This document shows, one piece after another, positions 6,727-14,903 of a DNA stretch of 32,309 nucleotides (position 1 is the stretch's first letter; each line of letters starts with the position of its first letter). The DNA comes from Synergistes sp. Its GTDB lineage: Bacteria; Synergistota; Synergistia; Synergistales; Synergistaceae. Under the pieces are notes generated by a model. The model was not told where the DNA came from and searched no databases. It saw nothing but the letters and a program-made list of their open reading frames with translations. Position numbers and translations under genes: made by a program. The stretch lies in contig JAEEYY010000216.1 in assembly GCA_016288355.1 (NCBI GenBank), forward strand, positions 1 through 32,309, given 5' to 3'.

Positions 6727-8286
6727 TTAGTTGGGCAGTATGCCGTGCTTGCGCTTCGGGCGCAGCTCGCTCTTGCTTTCTGTCATCAGAAGCGCCTGAT
6801 AAAGAGCAGGACGCGTCTCTTCGGGAAGGATGACGCGGTCTACAAAGCCGCGCTGTGCCGCGCGGTACGGGTTAGCGAAGGATTCTTTATATTCTTCGAT
6901 CTTTTCCGCTCTCTTTGCGACTTTGTCCTCCGCCGCTTCGATCTCCTTGCGGAAGATGATGTTCGCGGCGCCTTCGGCTCCCATGACCGCTATCTGGGCC
7001 TGCGGCCACGCAAGCACTACGTCTGCTCCGAGGTCTTTGCTGCACATACCGAGGTATGATCCGCCGTATGCCTTGCGCATGACTATCGTTATCTTCGGCG
7101 CCGTTGCTTCGCTGTAGGCGTAAAGCAGTTTTGCGCCGTGGCGGATTATGCCGCCCATCTCCTGCTTGAGTCCGGGAAGATATCCGGGAACGTCTTCGAA
7201 GGTGACGATGGGGATGTTGAACGCATCGCAGATGCGGATATGGCGGCTTGCTTTATCGGAAGCGTCTATGTCAAGGCAGCCGGCCATGAATTTGGCCTGG
7301 TTGGCGATGATGCCGATAACGCGTCCTCCGACTCTGGCAAATCCGGTGACGATATTCAGCGCGTAGAGTTCCTGAACTTCGCAGAAGTCGCCGTTGTCAA
7401 CGACCTTCCTGATAACGTCGCGGACGTCGTAGCCACGGTTCGGGTTCGTCGGGACTATGTTGCGGAGATCCGCATCCATGCGTGCGGGATCGTCGCCGGT
7501 CTCTTTGAAGGGAGGCTCTTCCATGTTGTTGCTGGGAAGGAAGCTCATCACTCTGCGGACCTGCGCGTAGCATTCCGCTTCGGTCGCCGCGAAGAAGTGG
7601 GCGCATCCCGAAGTCGAGTTGTGGGCGCGCGCGCCGCCGATCTGCTCGGAGGTCACGTCTTCGCCGGTCACGGATTTGATGACCTGGGGTCCTGTGATGT
7701 GCATGATGCCGATCTTGTCGACCATGAAGATGAAGTCGGTAAGGGCCGGGCTGTAAACGGCGCCGCCGGCGCAGGGACCCGCTATTATCGAAAACTGCGG
7801 GATAACTCCGCTTGCCTTAACGTTGCGGAAGAATATCTTGCCGTAGCCGGAAAGAGCGTCTACCGCTTCCTGGATGCGTGCTCCGCCGGAGTCGTTGATG
7901 CCGATGCAGGGGGCTCCGTTGGTCAGCGCAAGGTCAAGTACCTTGCATATCTTCTGAGCGTGCATCTCGCCGAGTGAACCGCCCATTACAGTGAAGTCCT
8001 GGCTGAATACGTAGACTATGCGTCCGTCTATCGTGCCGTAGCCGGTGACAACGCCGTCGCCGAGGAACGTTGTTTTGTCAAGACCGAAGTTGGTGCAGCG
8101 GTGTTCGACAAATTCATCGATCTCCACGAAGCTGCCGGGGTCAAGAACTGCGTCGATGCGCTCGCGTGCCGTCATCTTGCCTTTGTCATGCTGCTTGGCG
8201 ATGGCTTTTTCGCCGCCGCCGAGAGAAGCTTTTTCGCGTCTGGCAAGGAGAGCAGCACACAGTTCGTCGATCGTTTTGTCCGCCAT
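6727..8286 (-). CDS. mmdA: methylmalonyl-CoA decarboxylase alpha subunit (carboxyltransferase)
   Basis: A 519-residue soluble carboxyltransferase of the acyl-CoA carboxylase beta-subunit (crotonase-like) family. The N-terminal half has GINDSGGARIQEA and GPCAGGAVYSPA and the C-terminal half has FEDVPGYLPG, RKAYGGSYLGM and AVMGAEGAANI. The glycine-rich turns supply the two oxyanion holes for acyl-CoA and biotin. It moves the carboxyl group from (S)-methylmalonyl-CoA to biotin on MmdC, releasing propionyl-CoA. Length and motifs would equally fit a propionyl-CoA carboxylase beta subunit, but MmdB, MmdC and MmdD follow it directly and no biotin carboxylase gene is present, so the pump role is strongly favoured. 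GAGGAGG lies upstream of the ATG. Confidence 0.94.
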   Translation of the reverse strand: MADKTIDELCAALLARREKASLGGGEKAIAKQHDKGKMTARERIDAVLDPGSFVEIDEFVEHRCTNFGLDKTTFLGDGVVTGYGTIDGRIVYVFSQDFTVMGGSLGEMHAQKICKVLDLALTNGAPCIGINDSGGARIQEAVDALSGYGKIFFRNVKASGVIPQFSIIAGPCAGGAVYSPALTDFIFMVDKIGIMHITGPQVIKSVTGEDVTSEQIGGARAHNSTSGCAHFFAATEAECYAQVRRVMSFLPSNNMEEPPFKETGDDPARMDADLRNIVPTNPNRGYDVRDVIRKVVDNGDFCEVQELYALNIVTGFARVGGRVIGIIANQAKFMAGCLDIDASDKASRHIRICDAFNIPIVTFEDVPGYLPGLKQEMGGIIRHGAKLLYAYSEATAPKITIVMRKAYGGSYLGMCSKDLGADVVLAWPQAQIAVMGAEGAANIIFRKEIEAAEDKVAKRAEKIEEYKESFANPYRAAQRGFVDRVILPEETRPALYQALLMTESKSELRPKRKHGILPN

Positions 8287-8314
8287 AAAATCTTTACCTC
8301 CTCATAATTTCTAT

Positions 8315-8343
8315 GGCGTGAACACCATAAGGGTGCTCACGCC
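8315..8343 (-). other. hairpin in the mce-mmdA spacer
   Basis: GGCGTGAACACC (8315-8326) and GGTGCTCACGCC (8332-8343) pair over 12 positions around a 5-nt loop. The single mismatch on the plus strand becomes a G-U pair in the minus-strand RNA, showing that the transcribed strand is the minus one. It lies just upstream of the mmdA ribosome-binding site, with no T-run. Confidence 0.6.
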
Positions 8344-8353
8344 CGCATTACCT

Positions 8354-8385
8354 ATACGGGGCAGCCGGTGCTGCCTGGCCGTATC
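8354..8385 (-). other. second hairpin in the mce-mmdA spacer
   Basis: ATACGG-GGCAGC (8354-8365), loop CGGT and GCTGCC (8370-8375), then after a 3-nt bulge CCGTAT (8380-8385), form a 12-bp bulged stem directly after the mce stop codon. With the adjacent hairpin it fills most of the only long spacer inside this operon. Confidence 0.55.
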
Positions 8386-8394
8386 TTTACAGAA

Positions 8395-8799
8395 TTAATC
8401 GCGCTGGCAGAGTTCAAGAAGCACTCCGCCGCTTGCCTTCGGGTGCACGAAAGCTATTTTGGCGCCGCCCGCACCGATGCGCGGTTTTTCGTCTATCAGA
8501 CGTACGCCCTTTTCCTTCAGCTCCGCGAGCGCCGCTTCCAGATCTTCGACTCTTACTGCGACATGCTGGATGCCCTGTCCGTTCTTTTCTATGTACTTTG
8601 TGACCGGGCTGTCCTCAGCTGTACCTTCAAGAAGCTCGAATTCGGTATCGTCGATCGGCAGGAACGCTGTCTTTACTTTCTGCTCCTTGACTTCTTCGAT
8701 TCCGTGGCACTTCACTCCGAGAGTTGCCTCCCAGAACTTCAGCGCTTCATCGATACTCTTTACAGCAACACCGATATGGTCTACACATTTGATCTTCAT
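8395..8799 (-). CDS. mce: methylmalonyl-CoA epimerase
   Basis: A 134-residue glyoxalase/VOC-superfamily protein. The N-terminus KCVDHIGVAVKSI, GQGIQHVAVRV in the middle and the C-terminal HPKASGGVLLELCQ match methylmalonyl-CoA epimerases. The His in DHIG, the His in QHVAV and the Glu in LLELCQ are the expected metal ligands. It interconverts (R)- and (S)-methylmalonyl-CoA, linking the mutase product to the decarboxylase. The start is the ATG at 8799, two bases after the stop of the mutase small subunit; a longer in-frame version would overlap that gene. Confidence 0.93.
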   Translation of the reverse strand: MKIKCVDHIGVAVKSIDEALKFWEATLGVKCHGIEEVKEQKVKTAFLPIDDTEFELLEGTAEDSPVTKYIEKNGQGIQHVAVRVEDLEAALAELKEKGVRLIDEKPRIGAGGAKIAFVHPKASGGVLLELCQRD

Positions 8800-8801
8800 T
8801 A

Positions 8802-9218
8802 TTATTTGGCCTCTTTCGCTCTCTTTTCGGCCACGGCTTTCTCCAGCCATTCTATCGTAACTGTCGTAGGCGTGCCGGGGCCGAATATTGCGCCGGCGCC
8901 GAAGCCAAGCAGTGTCGGATAGTCTGTCTCGGGGATAACGCCGCCGCCGAAGACGATTATATCATCGGCCTTCTTCTCTTTGAGAAGGTCGATTATTGTT
9001 TTAAAGCAGTACTCGTGCGCGCCGGAAAGAATGCTTATTCCGATCGCGTCTGCATCTTCCTGTATCGCTGTGGCAACGATCTGTTCCGGTGTCTGGCGGA
9101 GACCTGTGTAAATGACCTCCATGCCTGCGTCCCTGAATGCTCTTGCAATGACCTTTGCGCCACGGTCGTGGCCGTCAAGCCCCGGTTTCGCAACAACTAC
9201 GCGAATTTTGCGGTCCAT
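8802..9218 (-). CDS. methylmalonyl-CoA mutase, small B12-binding subunit
   Basis: A 138-residue cobalamin-binding protein. DGHDRG (DxHxxG, whose His is the lower axial cobalt ligand), SILSG and FGGGVIP are the classical base-off/His-on B12 signature. It corresponds to the C-terminal domain of single-chain mutases and must pair with the separate catalytic subunit coded 31 bases upstream. This split form is common in archaea and many anaerobes. It ends with a Lys/Ala/Glu-rich tail. Confidence 0.94.
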   Translation of the reverse strand: MDRKIRVVVAKPGLDGHDRGAKVIARAFRDAGMEVIYTGLRQTPEQIVATAIQEDADAIGISILSGAHEYCFKTIIDLLKEKKADDIIVFGGGVIPETDYPTLLGFGAGAIFGPGTPTTVTIEWLEKAVAEKRAKEAK

Positions 9219-9249
9219 AATCTATTCCTCCTTGAAAGCACCCGCGATT

Positions 9250-10929
9250 CTAAAGAACCACGTTCTCTTTATATTCGCCGAAGACTTCGCGAAGTACGCC
9301 GCAGATCTCGCCTTCCGTCGCATATGCGCGGACTGCGTCAAGTATAAGCGGCATAAGGTTCGCGTCGCCCTTTGCGCCTTCACGTACTGCTTCAAGAGTC
9401 GTCTTGACGCGTACGCCGTCACGTTTCTCTTTCATCTCGCGCAGCTTCTTTATCTGGTTTACGCCGACGCTGGCGTCTACCTTAAGGAGTTTGCGTTCAG
9501 ACATGTCCTCTTCGATCTGGAACTTGTTGACGCCGACTATTATGCGGTCTCCCGACTCTATCGATCTCTGATAGTCATAGGCTGCATCCTGGATGTTCTT
9601 CTGCGGATAGCCCTTTTCGATAGCTGTCATCATTCCGCCCAGTTCGTCGATCTTCTTGATGTACTCCCATGCGCCCTCTTCTATCTGCTTTGTGAGGGCT
9701 TCGACCGCATAGGAGCCGGCAAGCGGGTCGACGATGTTTGTCACGCCTGATTCATAAGCCACGATCTGCTGTGTGCGCAGAGCAATGCGTACGCTCTTGT
9801 CCGTCGGCAGAGCCAGGGCCTCGTCAAGGCTGTTCGTATGAAGCGACTGAGTGCCTCCGCAGACCGCCGCCATTGTCTGGATGGCGACGCGCACGATGTT
9901 GTTCTCCGCCTGCTGAGCGGTGAGAGTGCATCCTGCGGTCTGGGTGTGGAAGCGGAGAGTCTGAGCTCCCTTTTCGGTCACTCCAAAGCGATCTTTCATG
10001 ATGCGTGCCCATACCTTGCGTGCAGCCCTGAACTTCGCGACTTCTTCAATGAAGTCGTTATGCGCGTTAAAGAAGAAAGAAAGGCGTTTCCCGAACACAT
10101 TCGGATCCTGCCCGGATTTCATTGCCGCCTCTACGTAGGCGATGCCGTCCGCGAGCGTAAAGGCAACTTCCTGGATAGCGGTTGAGCCTGCCTCGCGGAT
10201 ATGATATCCGGATATCGATATCGTGTTCCATTTGGGAATATTTTCGCTGCAGAACTTAAAAATGTCCGTGATAAGACGCATCGACGGTTTCGGCGGGAAG
10301 ATGTATGTTCCGCGCGCGATATATTCCTTCAGGATATCGTTCTGAATGGTTCCGGAAAGTGCATTCATCGGGACTCCCTGTTTCTCGGCAACCGCGATGT
10401 ACATCGAAAGAAGTACAGACGCAGGGGCGTTTATGGTCATGGATGTCGAGACTTTGTCGAGAGGGATTCCGCCAAAAAGGATCTCAGCGTCCGCAAGGCT
10501 GTCTACCGCGACTCCGACCTTGCCGCACTCGCCGACCGCCATCGGGTCGTCCGAGTCATAGCCTATCTGCGTCGGAAGGTCAAATGCTACAGAAAGTCCT
10601 GTCGTCCCCTGGCTCAGAAGATAACGATAACGTCTGTTTGAATCTTCAGCCGTTGCAAAACCGGCATACTGACGCATCGTCCAGAAACGGCCCCTGTACA
10701 TCGTGGGCTGGACGCCTCTGGTATAGGGATACGCGCCGGGGAATCCCAGATCTTTGCTGTAGTCAACGTCGTTGACATCCTCGGGGGTATATGTCCTCTT
10801 AAGAGGGATACCGCCGCCTGTTGTGAAATTTTCCTTTCTCTCGGGGCCTTTTGTAAGCGCTTTGGCTACTGCCGCCTCATAGGCCTTTTTCCCTTCAGCC
10901 ACTTCCTGGAGCTGTGTTTGTTCGAACAA
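9250..10929 (-). CDS. methylmalonyl-CoA mutase, large catalytic subunit
   Basis: A 559-residue TIM-barrel mutase subunit. TMYRGRFWTMRQYAGF, GLSVAFDLPTQIGYDSDDP, TYIFPPKPSMRLITDIF and SGYHIREAGSTA contain the substrate-binding Tyr, Arg and His residues expected for methylmalonyl-CoA rather than isobutyryl-CoA mutases. It rearranges succinyl-CoA and (R)-methylmalonyl-CoA using B12 from the small subunit. The start is probably TTG at 10929: AGGAGG lies 9 bases upstream, and LFEQTQLQ fits the usual beginning of the family. ATGs at 10968 and 11016 give extra N-terminal residues unlike the family and have poorer ribosome sites. First gene of the operon. Confidence 0.93.
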   Translation of the reverse strand: MFEQTQLQEVAEGKKAYEAAVAKALTKGPERKENFTTGGGIPLKRTYTPEDVNDVDYSKDLGFPGAYPYTRGVQPTMYRGRFWTMRQYAGFATAEDSNRRYRYLLSQGTTGLSVAFDLPTQIGYDSDDPMAVGECGKVGVAVDSLADAEILFGGIPLDKVSTSMTINAPASVLLSMYIAVAEKQGVPMNALSGTIQNDILKEYIARGTYIFPPKPSMRLITDIFKFCSENIPKWNTISISGYHIREAGSTAIQEVAFTLADGIAYVEAAMKSGQDPNVFGKRLSFFFNAHNDFIEEVAKFRAARKVWARIMKDRFGVTEKGAQTLRFHTQTAGCTLTAQQAENNIVRVAIQTMAAVCGGTQSLHTNSLDEALALPTDKSVRIALRTQQIVAYESGVTNIVDPLAGSYAVEALTKQIEEGAWEYIKKIDELGGMMTAIEKGYPQKNIQDAAYDYQRSIESGDRIIVGVNKFQIEEDMSERKLLKVDASVGVNQIKKLREMKEKRDGVRVKTTLEAVREGAKGDANLMPLILDAVRAYATEGEICGVLREVFGEYKENVVL

Positions 10930-11022
10930 ATTACTCCGCCTCCTCGCGAAACATACAAAATAAACCATAATGACCCCCTGTACCTGCACACGGGTCACTA
11001 TCGCAAAAAACCACACAGTGCT

Positions 11023-11051
11023 ATTATTGCTTAATTTCTGTCAAATTGCAA
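11023..11051 (-). promoter_or_regulatory. candidate promoter of the methylmalonyl-CoA operon
   Basis: On the minus strand TTGCAA (11046-11051), a 17-bp spacer and AATAAT (11023-11028) lie about 95 bases before the mutase start. An overlapping perfect TTGACA on the same strand (11039-11044) has no good -10 at standard distance. Confidence 0.45.
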
Positions 11052-11111
11052 CATTTTAGCGTTAATTACAGACAAATTTCTATTTTATAACCATTATTAA
11101 TTATGATTTTC

Positions 11112-11140
11112 AGGACAGAGTATCGCGGTTGATATATAAT
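11112..11140 (+). promoter_or_regulatory. candidate promoter of the A-type flavoprotein gene
   Basis: AGGACA (11112-11117), a 17-bp spacer and a perfect TATAAT (11135-11140) lie 43 bases before the ATG. It is divergent from the methylmalonyl-CoA operon promoter, about 60 bases away. Confidence 0.5.
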
Positions 11141-11182
11141 AATCTATCGGCTTTGAGCAAATAATCAAGGAGGTACATCATA

Positions 11183-12391
11183 ATGATGCAGCAGGCGGTC
11201 AAAGTTACCGATACTATATATTGGATCGGCGGCAACGACAGAGAAACAGATCTCTTCGAGGGGCTGTGGACTCTTCCCAAAGGGGTGGCTTACAACGCGT
11301 ATTTCATCAATGATGAAAAGAGCGCGCTGATAGATACGATAAAGTCCGACAAACTATCAGCCTATGTGGAAAGACTCGTGTCGATAATGCCTGAAGGGCA
11401 CGGCATAGACTATCTTATCGTCAACCATATGGAGCCGGACCACTCAGGCTCGATAAGCATACTGCGCAAATTCTATCCGGAGATGAAGATAGTCGGGAAC
11501 AAGAAGACGATAGAGATGATCAAGGCCTTTTACGGCATATCCGACGGCATGGTAGAGGTCAAAGAGGGCGACGTGCTTGATCTCGGACATCACAGGCTGA
11601 CCTTTGCCACGATTCCGATGGTCCACTGGCCGGAGAGCATGGTCACATACGATACCACCGAAAAGGTGCTCTTCTCAACGGACGCTTTCGGCGGATTCTG
11701 CGCCCTCGAAGGCGGGATATTCGACGATGAGCTCGATATGTCGCTGTATGAAGATGAGACGCTGCGCTATTTTGCGAATATCGTCGGACGCTACTCCGCG
11801 CCGACGCAGAAGGCGATAGCCAAGGTCCGCACTCTCGACCTGAAGATCATCTGCCCGTCGCACGGGCCTATCCTCCGCTCCGACCCGTGGCATATCGTCG
11901 ACCTTTACGACAAATGGAGCAGTCACAGAACGGAAGAGGGAATAGTGGTAGTTTACGGTTCCATGTACGGCAACACCAAGTTCATGACCGATACTATAGC
12001 GAGGGCGGCCGCCGAAGCCGGTATCAAGGACGTTATAATTCATGACGCCTCCCGCTCGAACCTTTCGTATATCGTCCGCGATATATGGAAATACCGCGGG
12101 CTCGTGCTCGGGAGCTGCACCTACAACACCGAGCTCTACCCGCCTGTCGCCGCGCTCTGCCGCGCTTTGAAAAACAAGATGATGAAGAACCGCGTGCTCG
12201 GCATCTGCGGCTCGTACAGCTGGAGCAAGGGAGCGCTTGCCGAGCTGCAGGTATTTGCGGAGCAGGGCGGAGACTGGCAGCTTGTCACTCCGACCGTGGA
12301 AGTCAAGTCCTCCCCGACGGAAGAGGATCTTATCCTCTGCCGTGAACTTGGCACCAATATGGCAAAAGCGATCCGCGAAAGCGGGAAATAG
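11183..12391 (+). CDS. fprA: FprA family A-type flavoprotein (flavodiiron protein)
   Basis: A 402-residue two-domain protein. The N-terminal metallo-beta-lactamase-like domain carries the diiron ligands: HMEPDH (HxExDH, about residues 82-87), His in MVHWPES, Asp in STDAFGG and His in CPSHGPI. The C-terminal flavodoxin domain, from about residue 252, begins with VVVYGSMYGNT, the FMN phosphate loop. Such proteins reduce O2 and/or NO to water or N2O and protect anaerobes from transient oxygen. No rubredoxin or flavin-reductase domain is fused at the C-terminus, so an external electron donor such as rubredoxin is needed; none is coded nearby. AAGGAGG (11167-11173) lies 9 bases before the ATG; the second ATG at 11186 is also possible. 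Confidence 0.94.
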   Translation: MMQQAVKVTDTIYWIGGNDRETDLFEGLWTLPKGVAYNAYFINDEKSALIDTIKSDKLSAYVERLVSIMPEGHGIDYLIVNHMEPDHSGSISILRKFYPEMKIVGNKKTIEMIKAFYGISDGMVEVKEGDVLDLGHHRLTFATIPMVHWPESMVTYDTTEKVLFSTDAFGGFCALEGGIFDDELDMSLYEDETLRYFANIVGRYSAPTQKAIAKVRTLDLKIICPSHGPILRSDPWHIVDLYDKWSSHRTEEGIVVVYGSMYGNTKFMTDTIARAAAEAGIKDVIIHDASRSNLSYIVRDIWKYRGLVLGSCTYNTELYPPVAALCRALKNKMMKNRVLGICGSYSWSKGALAELQVFAEQGGDWQLVTPTVEVKSSPTEEDLILCRELGTNMAKAIRESGK

Positions 12392-12464
12392 TTCCGCGCC
12401 ACAGAACAAGCGGCGGCTTTTTCCGCCGCGGCGCTTTACCGACATCGCCTGACAGTTATGCGAT

Positions 12465-12511
12465 AAAAAACGCCCGCCGTTTGGCAGCTGCCATAACGGC
12501 GGGCGTTTTTT
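12465..12511. terminator. bidirectional intrinsic terminator
   Basis: CGCCCGCCGTT (12471-12481) and AACGGCGGGCG (12495-12505) form a perfect 11-bp stem, with a nested GGCAGCTGCC palindrome in the loop. Six A precede and six T follow, so it can stop fprA (+) and the nhaC-downstream gene (-). Confidence 0.9.
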
Positions 12512-12527
12512 CCGTCTTACCCCGGCA

Positions 12528-12992
12528 TCAGAAGCGGGGGTATACTTCAGTGATCTTGAGTTTGGGGGCATACTGCTTTATGAGCTCTTTCAGTTTTGGC
12601 ATATCCCCCTTGCCAAACAGCAGCTTCCATCCTGTGACGTCTCTTTCAGCGAAGAGCATAACGCGCTCTCCTTTTGTCTGCAGCGTGACTGAGCGAATTT
12701 CTTTCCACGGAAGTATCTCGCGGTGGTGCGAAAACCATGTATGCGTTTCCTTGACTAACCCGAGTTCGGAAACATAGATGCGCTTTTCGTACCTTACCAC
12801 CATAGCGCTGCACAACCCGAGAAAGATGTTCAGCCACGCCTTCTGGCCGTAATTGCCCTTTGTGAGCTGCCACAGACCGGTGAACAGCAGATAGACTGCT
12901 ATTACCGCGAATGCGCCGGATTTCCATTTCCCGGCCTCTCTTGCCGATGCGGAAGAGAGCAAACTTTCTAAAGGCTCAAGCTGCTGTTTCAA
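12528..12992 (-). CDS. small membrane protein of unknown function (possible PH-like domain)
   Basis: A 154-residue protein that I do not recognise with certainty. Two hydrophobic segments (about residues 26-42 and 52-65) are separated by a short polar turn and followed by a soluble C-terminal domain with alternating strand-like sequence (KRIYVSELGLVKE, WKEIRSVTLQTKG) ending in a helix. This order resembles small bacterial PH-domain-like membrane proteins, but no diagnostic motif is present. The only usable start in frame is TTG at 12992, with a weak GAAGAAAG upstream; translation may depend on coupling to nhaC, which ends 27 bases before. A bidirectional terminator lies just downstream. Confidence 0.65.
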   Translation of the reverse strand: MKQQLEPLESLLSSASAREAGKWKSGAFAVIAVYLLFTGLWQLTKGNYGQKAWLNIFLGLCSAMVVRYEKRIYVSELGLVKETHTWFSHHREILPWKEIRSVTLQTKGERVMLFAERDVTGWKLLFGKGDMPKLKELIKQYAPKLKITEVYPRF

Positions 12993-13019
12993 TATTAAAG
13001 CTTTCTTCAGCTTATTGCG

Positions 13020-14573
13020 CTAAAACGGTATTTCCTCGCCGAGTTCCGCAGGGCGCTTCTTGCCGCCGCGGACCGGTTCGCCGTCTCTGCCGCGCCAGAA
13101 TATGCCTATGCCGAAGGAAGTCATCAGGATAGCAATGATCGGGTTCAGGTAGTTAAAGAACGCAAAAGGCAGATACTGGAGCGTCGGTACTCCCAGGACG
13201 CCGGTGTGGTAGGCGCCGCAGGTGTTCCACGGAATAAGGACCGAGACCAGCGTACCGCAGTCTTCCAGCGAGCGGGAGAGCATTCTCGGATGCAGTCCGA
13301 CTCTGTCGAATTCGCTCTTGAACATCGTACCCGGCATTGCTATCGACAGATACTGGTCGCCGAGGAATATGTCGCAGATGAGGCAGGAGGCGATAACGGC
13401 AACTACGAGACCGGTCACTGACTTGACGGGTTTCATTATCGCGTTGAGCATGACTTTCAGGAAACCGCAGCTCTCCATCGTGCAGCCGAAGGAGAAGGCG
13501 CAGAGGATAAGGGATATCGTCCAGTTCATCGACTGCAGACCGCCGCGTTCCATAAGCGAAACTATGTCTTTTGCCGCTTCGGCCACAACGCCGGCCTCAA
13601 GCGTGATGTTGTTGTCGCCGAGCAGTTTTGCGAGGGCTCCTGCGTCTTCGGCGGCGTCAGCGATCTCAGCGGACAGTGCCGGCGAGTAGCCGTCCTGCAT
13701 GATGCCCAGCAGGTCGCCGATGCTTACGCCCTGGAAGAGTGCAAATATCACCGCGATGAACACGCCGACCCAAAGGGCAGGTATAGCCGGTTTGCGCATT
13801 GCAGACAGCACGATGACCGCCAGCGGGGCAATAAGTGTGATCGGGCTGATCCAGAATTCCGCGGCAAGCAGTGTCTTTATTGCTTCTATCTTGCTGTAGT
13901 CAAGTTCTCCGCCGGCATAACGGAAGCCGAGAACAAGCGTGATCACGATGACGATGCAGTACGTCGGCCCGGATGTCCAGCACATCGCGCGGATATGCTG
14001 GAAGAGGTCTGTGCCGGCTACCGCAGGGGCCAGGTTCGTGGTGTCAGAGAGAGGCGACATCTTGTCTCCGAAATAGCCGCCGCAGATGATGATACCGGCT
14101 GTCAGAGGGGCCGGGATGCCAAGACCGGTCGCTATACCGAGAATCGCGATGCCGACCGTTCCCGCCGTGCCCCAGGAAGTACCGGTCGAGAGCGATACTA
14201 TCGAGCAGATGATAAGTGTTGCAAGAAGGAATATAGACGGAGACAGAATTGAGAGACCGTAGTAGATCATGCTCGGCACGACTCCGCTGCAGATCCATGA
14301 ACCGACCAGCGGCCCGACCGTGTAAAGGATGAGGCATGCCTGCATGCCCACCATAATGCCCTCGATAACGCCTTTTTCAACTTTTGAGTAGGGATTTCCC
14401 AAGTAGAAAACGCCGACGCAGCCGGCAAGCAGCGCACCGAATATGAGGATAAGATGGATGTCAGTCTCCCACTTGAGAACTGCCATGCCGATAAGTACTG
14501 CTACGATAAGAAAAACAAGGACAGAAAGCGCTAATGAAGGTGTCTTTGGTTCCCGCGCTTTTTCATTACTCAT
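13020..14573 (-). CDS. nhaC: Na+/H+ antiporter, NhaC family
   Basis: A 517-residue polytopic membrane protein with about 11-12 hydrophobic segments. Typical NhaC-family blocks include STGTSWGTAGTVGIA, GGYFGDKMSPLSDTTNLAPA and IPWNTCGAYHTGVLGVP. It exchanges cytoplasmic Na+ for protons. Some relatives exchange malate/lactate or tyrosine, so the substrate is by family only. With the sodium-pumping decarboxylase encoded nearby it could interconvert Na+ and H+ gradients. An insertion-like stretch rich in Ala/Asp (DAAEDAGALAKLLGDN, near residue 300) lies in a loop. GGAGAGTGAA precedes the ATG. Confidence 0.92.
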   Translation of the reverse strand: MSNEKAREPKTPSLALSVLVFLIVAVLIGMAVLKWETDIHLILIFGALLAGCVGVFYLGNPYSKVEKGVIEGIMVGMQACLILYTVGPLVGSWICSGVVPSMIYYGLSILSPSIFLLATLIICSIVSLSTGTSWGTAGTVGIAILGIATGLGIPAPLTAGIIICGGYFGDKMSPLSDTTNLAPAVAGTDLFQHIRAMCWTSGPTYCIVIVITLVLGFRYAGGELDYSKIEAIKTLLAAEFWISPITLIAPLAVIVLSAMRKPAIPALWVGVFIAVIFALFQGVSIGDLLGIMQDGYSPALSAEIADAAEDAGALAKLLGDNNITLEAGVVAEAAKDIVSLMERGGLQSMNWTISLILCAFSFGCTMESCGFLKVMLNAIMKPVKSVTGLVVAVIASCLICDIFLGDQYLSIAMPGTMFKSEFDRVGLHPRMLSRSLEDCGTLVSVLIPWNTCGAYHTGVLGVPTLQYLPFAFFNYLNPIIAILMTSFGIGIFWRGRDGEPVRGGKKRPAELGEEIPF

Positions 14574-14744
14574 AAAATTTCACTCTCCTTTTGGATGTAT
14601 AAAAACCGATTACAAAGATAACAAAAAACACCGTATCTTATTATTTTGTTTTTTTGTGAGGCACCTCCCCGTCTGCATATGATTCAGGAAAAACGATAAA
14701 AACAGCATAAAAATGCAGGCTTAGCTGCTTTCTTACTGTCTTTG

Positions 14745-14773
14745 ATTTTATTGCATTAATATTGTTTTGTCCA
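14745..14773 (-). promoter_or_regulatory. candidate promoter of nhaC
   Basis: On the minus strand TGGACA (14768-14773), a 17-bp spacer and TAAAAT (14745-14750) each match consensus at 5 of 6 positions. The implied leader is about 165 nt. Confidence 0.5.
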
Positions 14774-14903
14774 TAGCAAAAATACTAATGGTTGTGCATG
14801 TTACATTAAATAATGCAGATCTGATATGCATGATGTTATAAAATTACGGCGTACGCCTGCGCGGCGCGCCTGAACATGCTTACTTTTGTCATGAAAATAA
14901 CAG

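Noticed and set aside
7138..7977. 279-codon plus-strand frame antisense to mmdA
   Set aside because: No ribosome site or domain, and mmdA is clearly the coding strand.
10930..11182. Cobalamin riboswitch before the B12-dependent mutase operon
   Set aside because: I looked for long conserved leader structure but the implied leader is only about 86 nt and no B12-box-like pattern was seen.
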